From Ricordea florida (lineage: Eukaryota; Cnidaria; Anthozoa; Corallimorpharia; Ricordeidae): DNA of 64,000 nucleotides. Location of the stretch: assembly GCA_949710005.1 (NCBI GenBank), contig OX453282.1, positions 23,777,120 to 23,841,119 of the forward strand. Reading direction: 5' to 3'. A model generated the notes under the pieces. The model was not told where the DNA came from. It searched no databases and saw nothing but the letters and a program-made list of their open reading frames with translations. Both the position numbers and the translations under genes were made by a program. Below, piece by piece: positions 36,001 to 42,000 of this stretch (its first letter is position 1; every line of letters starts with the position of its first letter).

Positions 36001-39000
36001 CAACCTGAGGTAAAAGATAATGATGATAATGAACTTGAAATTAAACAAGAATCACTAGCAATTCTAGCAGCTCTAGGAACCACAAAGGAATATTTAGGAG
36101 TTGAAATGAGTTTGGGTGATATAAAAAAATTATCAGAAAAAGATGTAGAAAAATATTTTAATCGGTATCAAGCTGTAATGGGTAAGAAAATTAATGGTGG
36201 GTTGGTAGATTCATCCCTTCAATTAGTTTCCAAACTTATTTCATATTTAGTTCCGGTTGATGATATAGAAGCTCTTTGTGTGGATTTGAAGAATGATGAT
36301 TTGGTTAATCGTGAACTGACAAACATTGTAGGCCTCTTAGCATTGAAAGCAGGAAGACTGGCAGCACTTGCTAGCGGTATATTTCAGGTTGCTAAGCATG
36401 TTAAAATAGGAAAAATACAGCAAGTTACAAGTACAAATACAGATTATTCTAACAAAACTGAGCAGACTACTAAGCAAGATGCTAGCGGTACTGATACTGT
36501 CTACTAAGCATTATGCGATTGATTTAAAGATTTCTTAATGATATGTAAAATAATGTCTGAAGAAGTTGTTGAGCAAATTACAAGAGATCCACCAAAAGAA
36601 GAAAAAACTACAGGAAAAAAGGCAAAAGATCCTAAAAAAGTCGCTTCTGGTAAGAAATTAGCTGAATATAACAAAATGGCTAGAGAAGCATTAGCCAGGG
36701 AGACCCAACGGGCCGCGGAGCAAATGAAACGAGAGGATATAAAAAATAAACCAGAAAATAATGAAGAAAATACAAAAGCGTGGCTTCCAGAATTATCTTT
36801 TACTACTGTTTTATCCATAATTGGAATAGGGTTTACAGCATTTGATCTTTTTATGAGATACCGGGGAACTCGAACCGGCGAAGCTGAATATTACAAAAAT
36901 AGAATACCTGATTTATCTCAAGTTCCACAATTACCACAACCACAACCAATAGATCGTCCAAAAATTGGAATGATGTAAATACAAATTATTTTTTACTACA
37001 TAAAGCCATTTAAAAGTTTCTTACTGATGTAGTAAAAAATCATGTCAAGCGAAAATAAACTTGTGAAAACTGTTACTGATTCAGCGGTCCTTATTGGATT
37101 AGCAGCTGGAGTTGGATATGTGGCAAAAAAGGCCATGAAAGAATCATTTATGAACGACCCCTCCTCAAGTATTACAAATTATGCAAAATGGGTGGCTGTA
37201 TTATCCGGAAGTATGTATCTAAAAACCTATTTAGAGGAACAAAAGATTTTACCAAATTAAAACATGACAACGATATTAATGATGTTTGGAGGAGCAGTAT
37301 TAAATGCAACAGCTTTTGTTGGTGGAAACTATCTTGCAAAATATTTATCAGGAAAAAATGTTGATACAGAAAAAATAAGACACGATAAAGCATTAGAAAA
37401 ATACCAAAGAGATTATGCAGAATATCAGGAAAAAAGACAAAAACTAATGGATTGGAAAATGAAGAAAAAAGATGAAAAATATCAAGCATCAAAAAATATT
37501 TCAAAAACAAATGAAGCTTTTAACTTGTATAGTCAAATGCATGAACCTAAATTTTCAGATTATTATAGACCTAGTGAAAACCAAAATATGGGTGAAATGA
37601 CATATGTGGGTGGTGGTATGTTAGCATTGGGTTATATCGCTAGTAAATTATTTTAGGTTATCGTATGTGATTAGTTTAAAGATTTCTTACTGATGAGTAA
37701 AAAAATCATGGCAGAAGGAGGATATTTACCATTAGAGGATTTAGATCCAACTGAACTAAATGAACCAAAAGATGATGATGCTGATGATGATGATAATATG
37801 GAAATGGATCCAATATCATCCACCACTAGGCTAATTAAACCTGATGATGTGGAGGCAGAAACTTCATTTGGTGGAAGGGATTATGAGAAGGAGGGGGCTA
37901 GACCCAAAACCAAATCAGGATATACAAAATTAGCAGGAGAAGATATAGATGAGATTGAAAGAAACAAAGATGAAGCCTGGTTTTATATTTTAAAAATATT
38001 TCCAGATGCAAAACCTAATTTTCTTTTCAAATTCAATGAATGGGATAAAATTGAAGTTGCAATCCCTAGAAAAGAACCAAAAAATATAAAATGGCATTAT
38101 TTATTTGATGATTATGGTTATGTAAACAAAAAATTACCAAAATCAATAAAAGATGCTTTAGGTTCTACAGCAGAAGAGAAGATTAAAGCATTTGATGATG
38201 AATTAGAAAAAAGAAAAGAAGCACATAGTGAAAATATTGAGAGGGAAAAATTTCTAGAAAACAAAAATAATAGAAGCACACAAGAAGAAATCGAACTTGA
38301 AAATCTTAGTATAGAAAATACTGAAGAAATAAATGAGATAACCAACCTAGAGAATGAGAGAGAAAGAGTTTGGAAAAGAATGGGATTAAGAGATAAAATA
38401 AAATATATATTCAAAAAGTATGGTTTTACAGTCTTTTCTGTTATTAGTGCTGTAGGTTTGGTTATTGGGGTTATAGTTTCTAATCTTTCTAAAGGGCTAT
38501 CAACATTAGGTAAAGGCGTTGGTAATGGGTTGAAAGCTCTTGGTAAAAAACTGGGTGAAATATTGCCTGGAATGGTTGGTGCAATAGTTAGCTTTCTATT
38601 CAAAACAGCAGGCGAGGTTATTGGATTTTTAGGTAAGAATGCTTGGCTTTTGATAATGGCTGTGGTTTTGTATTTTGTGGAACAAATGAAAGGTGGAAAG
38701 AAGAGAAAGTAACAAATTTAAAGATATCATACCGTTCAGTAAAATACAATATGGAAGACTACAATAGAATTTATCCTGGATTACCTAATAATTCAGATCC
38801 AGCCAATTTCAGACTACAAAAATCAAGTGAAGTATTACAAAATCTCGAGAGAGAAATTAAACATTATGAAGATGTAAGGAAAAAATATAATAGAGCAAGA
38901 GGAATATTTACAAAAATCAGTGTTTGTAGTGGCGTGCTTTCAGTTATTCTTTCAGCAAGCGGGCTTGGAACTTCTCTTACCGGTTTTGGGGTTATTATTG

Positions 39001-42000
39001 GTGTTCCCTTGGGTGTTGTCGGTGGAATTTGTGGAGGGATATCGGTTGGATTCGGTGCGGCATCAAAAAGACTTTCAAATAAAGTTAGCAAACACGAACA
39101 GACTGTTTCCATAGCAAAGTCAAAATTAAACACTATTAACGACTTGGTTTCAAAGGCATTGAAAGATAATGTTATATCTGATCAAGAATTTTCTATAATT
39201 TTAGCAGAGTTGGAAAAGTTTCAAAAACTAAAACTAGAAATCAGACAAAAATTTAGGAGAGATACAGAAAAAAACTTAAACATGTCGCAGATAAGAAGAG
39301 AAGTTCGATCAGAGCTATTAAAAGAACTAACCACTCCCGCTCATTAAAAATTTCATATGAGAGAACTGATGTGGGTTGTAATTGTTTTGCAGGCATTAGA
39401 AATACTATTGAAGATTAATACTTTACATCTTATTCTTAATCTAAAGACCAGATTATCTGAAACACAAAGAATAAGATGTTATTCGAGAATTTCAAAAATA
39501 GATACCCAAAAGCTAGTCTTGATAAATTTACATTTGTGAATGATTCATATGGCGGCTATATTAGGTGGAAAGTTAATGGAATAACAATAATGTCTAATGA
39601 TGATCCAACTGGAAAAACATGGACTGATGACCTATCACCTCATATGAAAAGATTGTTACGGGAAGATTTAGGGTTAAGTTTACCGGAAGTAGTTTCATCT
39701 TTTCCAAAGAGTTTATCCATAACCAATCGAACTTACCCAATACCAGCTATTAACTTTGATGATTTTACAACTGATATAACAAAAATGTTAACCTCACTAG
39801 ATATATATGTTTCAAATACAAAGAAATTCACAGCAAATATGCGTGATGTTTTTACCAATCAAGTTGTGACTTTCAAGTTTGGAAAGCAGAGTAGAAAATG
39901 GTTGAACGGGCCTGATATGAACTATTGGCCTCAACAACTTAACTTTGCAGTTTGGTGTGCAACATCTGGTTGTGGTATAAGTCCTTTCGAGAGTCTAAAT
40001 TATCCTAAAGTAATTAGTAGTTTTATAAAGTTTCATATATATTTCACAATAAGGCGAATATTGTATGAATTGAAACTGCCTTTGCCAGATGAACAACCTT
40101 TTGTGATAAATAATAATCCATATAATAAAGTTGCATATCAACGATTGTGTGCTGAATTTGGGGTTAGTAACAATTCTGATTTTAGATGGAAAGGTGGAAG
40201 AAACGGGGGTTTAGGGGATATATTCCTTGATTATGGTTCTGGATTCCATGGAAGAGGCGGGGGATATCAAAATGTACATGTAGTAAGAAATTACGATCAT
40301 GAAGCAGACCAATGGCCTGGTGAAGGTGGTAAATTCGCCGATGAAGGTGGTAAGAAAGAAAAGGGTAATCTAATATCATTTATCCGTAATGATGACTTTG
40401 TTGATTTCAAATATGCTTGGTTTATTCCTACAAATGGACATGGACTCACTAAAGCTGGACTCGGTAGATTGAACCGATCCGCTGAAGCTTTTGTTTACTG
40501 TATATTGGGAGCACAAGTTAACACTAGAAACTCGATTTATGGTAATGGTGGTGGAGCAATCGAGACACAACAAGAATTCTTAGCTTTATTTGAAAGTAGT
40601 GTGATTGAGAATGACATTTCTAGCTCTATCCAAAGATATCAATTAGCTGTACAAGAAGCGAAATTACGGCTTGATTTAGCTATTGCTCCAGGTTTGTGGC
40701 TGATGCCAAGTAATATGATAATCAACACTGAAAGCGTTGTTGGATATAATAACAAACTTATGAAAGCGACTAATGATATGAAATTTGGGGTGAATAATTC
40801 CCTAAACACTGAAGCAAAACCGGTTGGAATAAGTCATAACTTAGGATCTTCAAAGTTAAAGTTACCTCATTCAATAGTTGAGACAAATCCGAAACCAAAA
40901 ATCCCTCCAACGCAAAATGAAAAGTCAACCAAAGGTCAGGACGTGACTACGCAACATGAAGATAATATATTAGCAATTATAATTGCGACTGGCGTATTTG
41001 CGTGGTATCTATTTCGGTAGTTCATGGCCATTTCACGTGATTATCATTGTTTTTGGATTAGCGCCCACGTGTAGAACAATAGATTGCATACTTTTACGAC
41101 ATAGCAACAAGCAAAATGTAAAGTGGATTTGAAATCGAAAAGTAGATTTTATGTTTACTTCAAAAAGGTCGGTTTCTAACGTCGCTCAGGAATGTGATTA
41201 CGTCAATGCAAATTTAAAGATGAATATGTTGTAATCAAACAAAAATGTTGAGTATTACCATGTATGATTCAGAAACTAGGATTTATTTAGATCCTCCGCT
41301 TAAAAATCTTCGGGAAATACAGCTCTTGGATTGTAATATAAAAACCAAAAGATTGATTAATTTCAAGGATCAACAGATATTATACAATGAAAAGAATCAA
41401 GCCTTAATAATAATTCAACCCGGTACATATTCGTTGCGTGATATTCAATCGATCTTTCTTAATGATACTGATAAGGCAAAGATAGCAATCATTGAGACTG
41501 ATACTGTTGACTATCTATATTCAAATAAGAACTTTAACATTAAACTTACGAGAGGGTTAGCGGTTGGTTTAGGTATACCCGAAGTTATAAATCCAGGTAA
41601 ATTATACCCCATAAATATACAGATTAAGGAACCGCTGAGACTTATGTGTAGTATAGTGGATAATAAGTCTTCATATATGAATAAAACCAAATATGGCGAA
41701 CTTGTGAAACTCTCACCATCAAACCTACTTGCAAACATTCCCTCAAAGGATTATCCAACAATTCCAGTTCGAAAATATGATAGCGTTATAAACCACTTTG
41801 ATTTAACCATCTTAGATAATGAATGGAAAAAACTTGATCTTAGGGGTTCTCCTATAACTTTTAGTATAAGATTTAGATAATTTTTGTTATGTAACCATTA
41901 TTTAGGTTATATAACATAATTAGTAGTAATAAAAATATAAGATTATTCAGCTGGCAAAGAATTAAAAATTTCTTGCTCCTCAATATCATAACACCAATCC

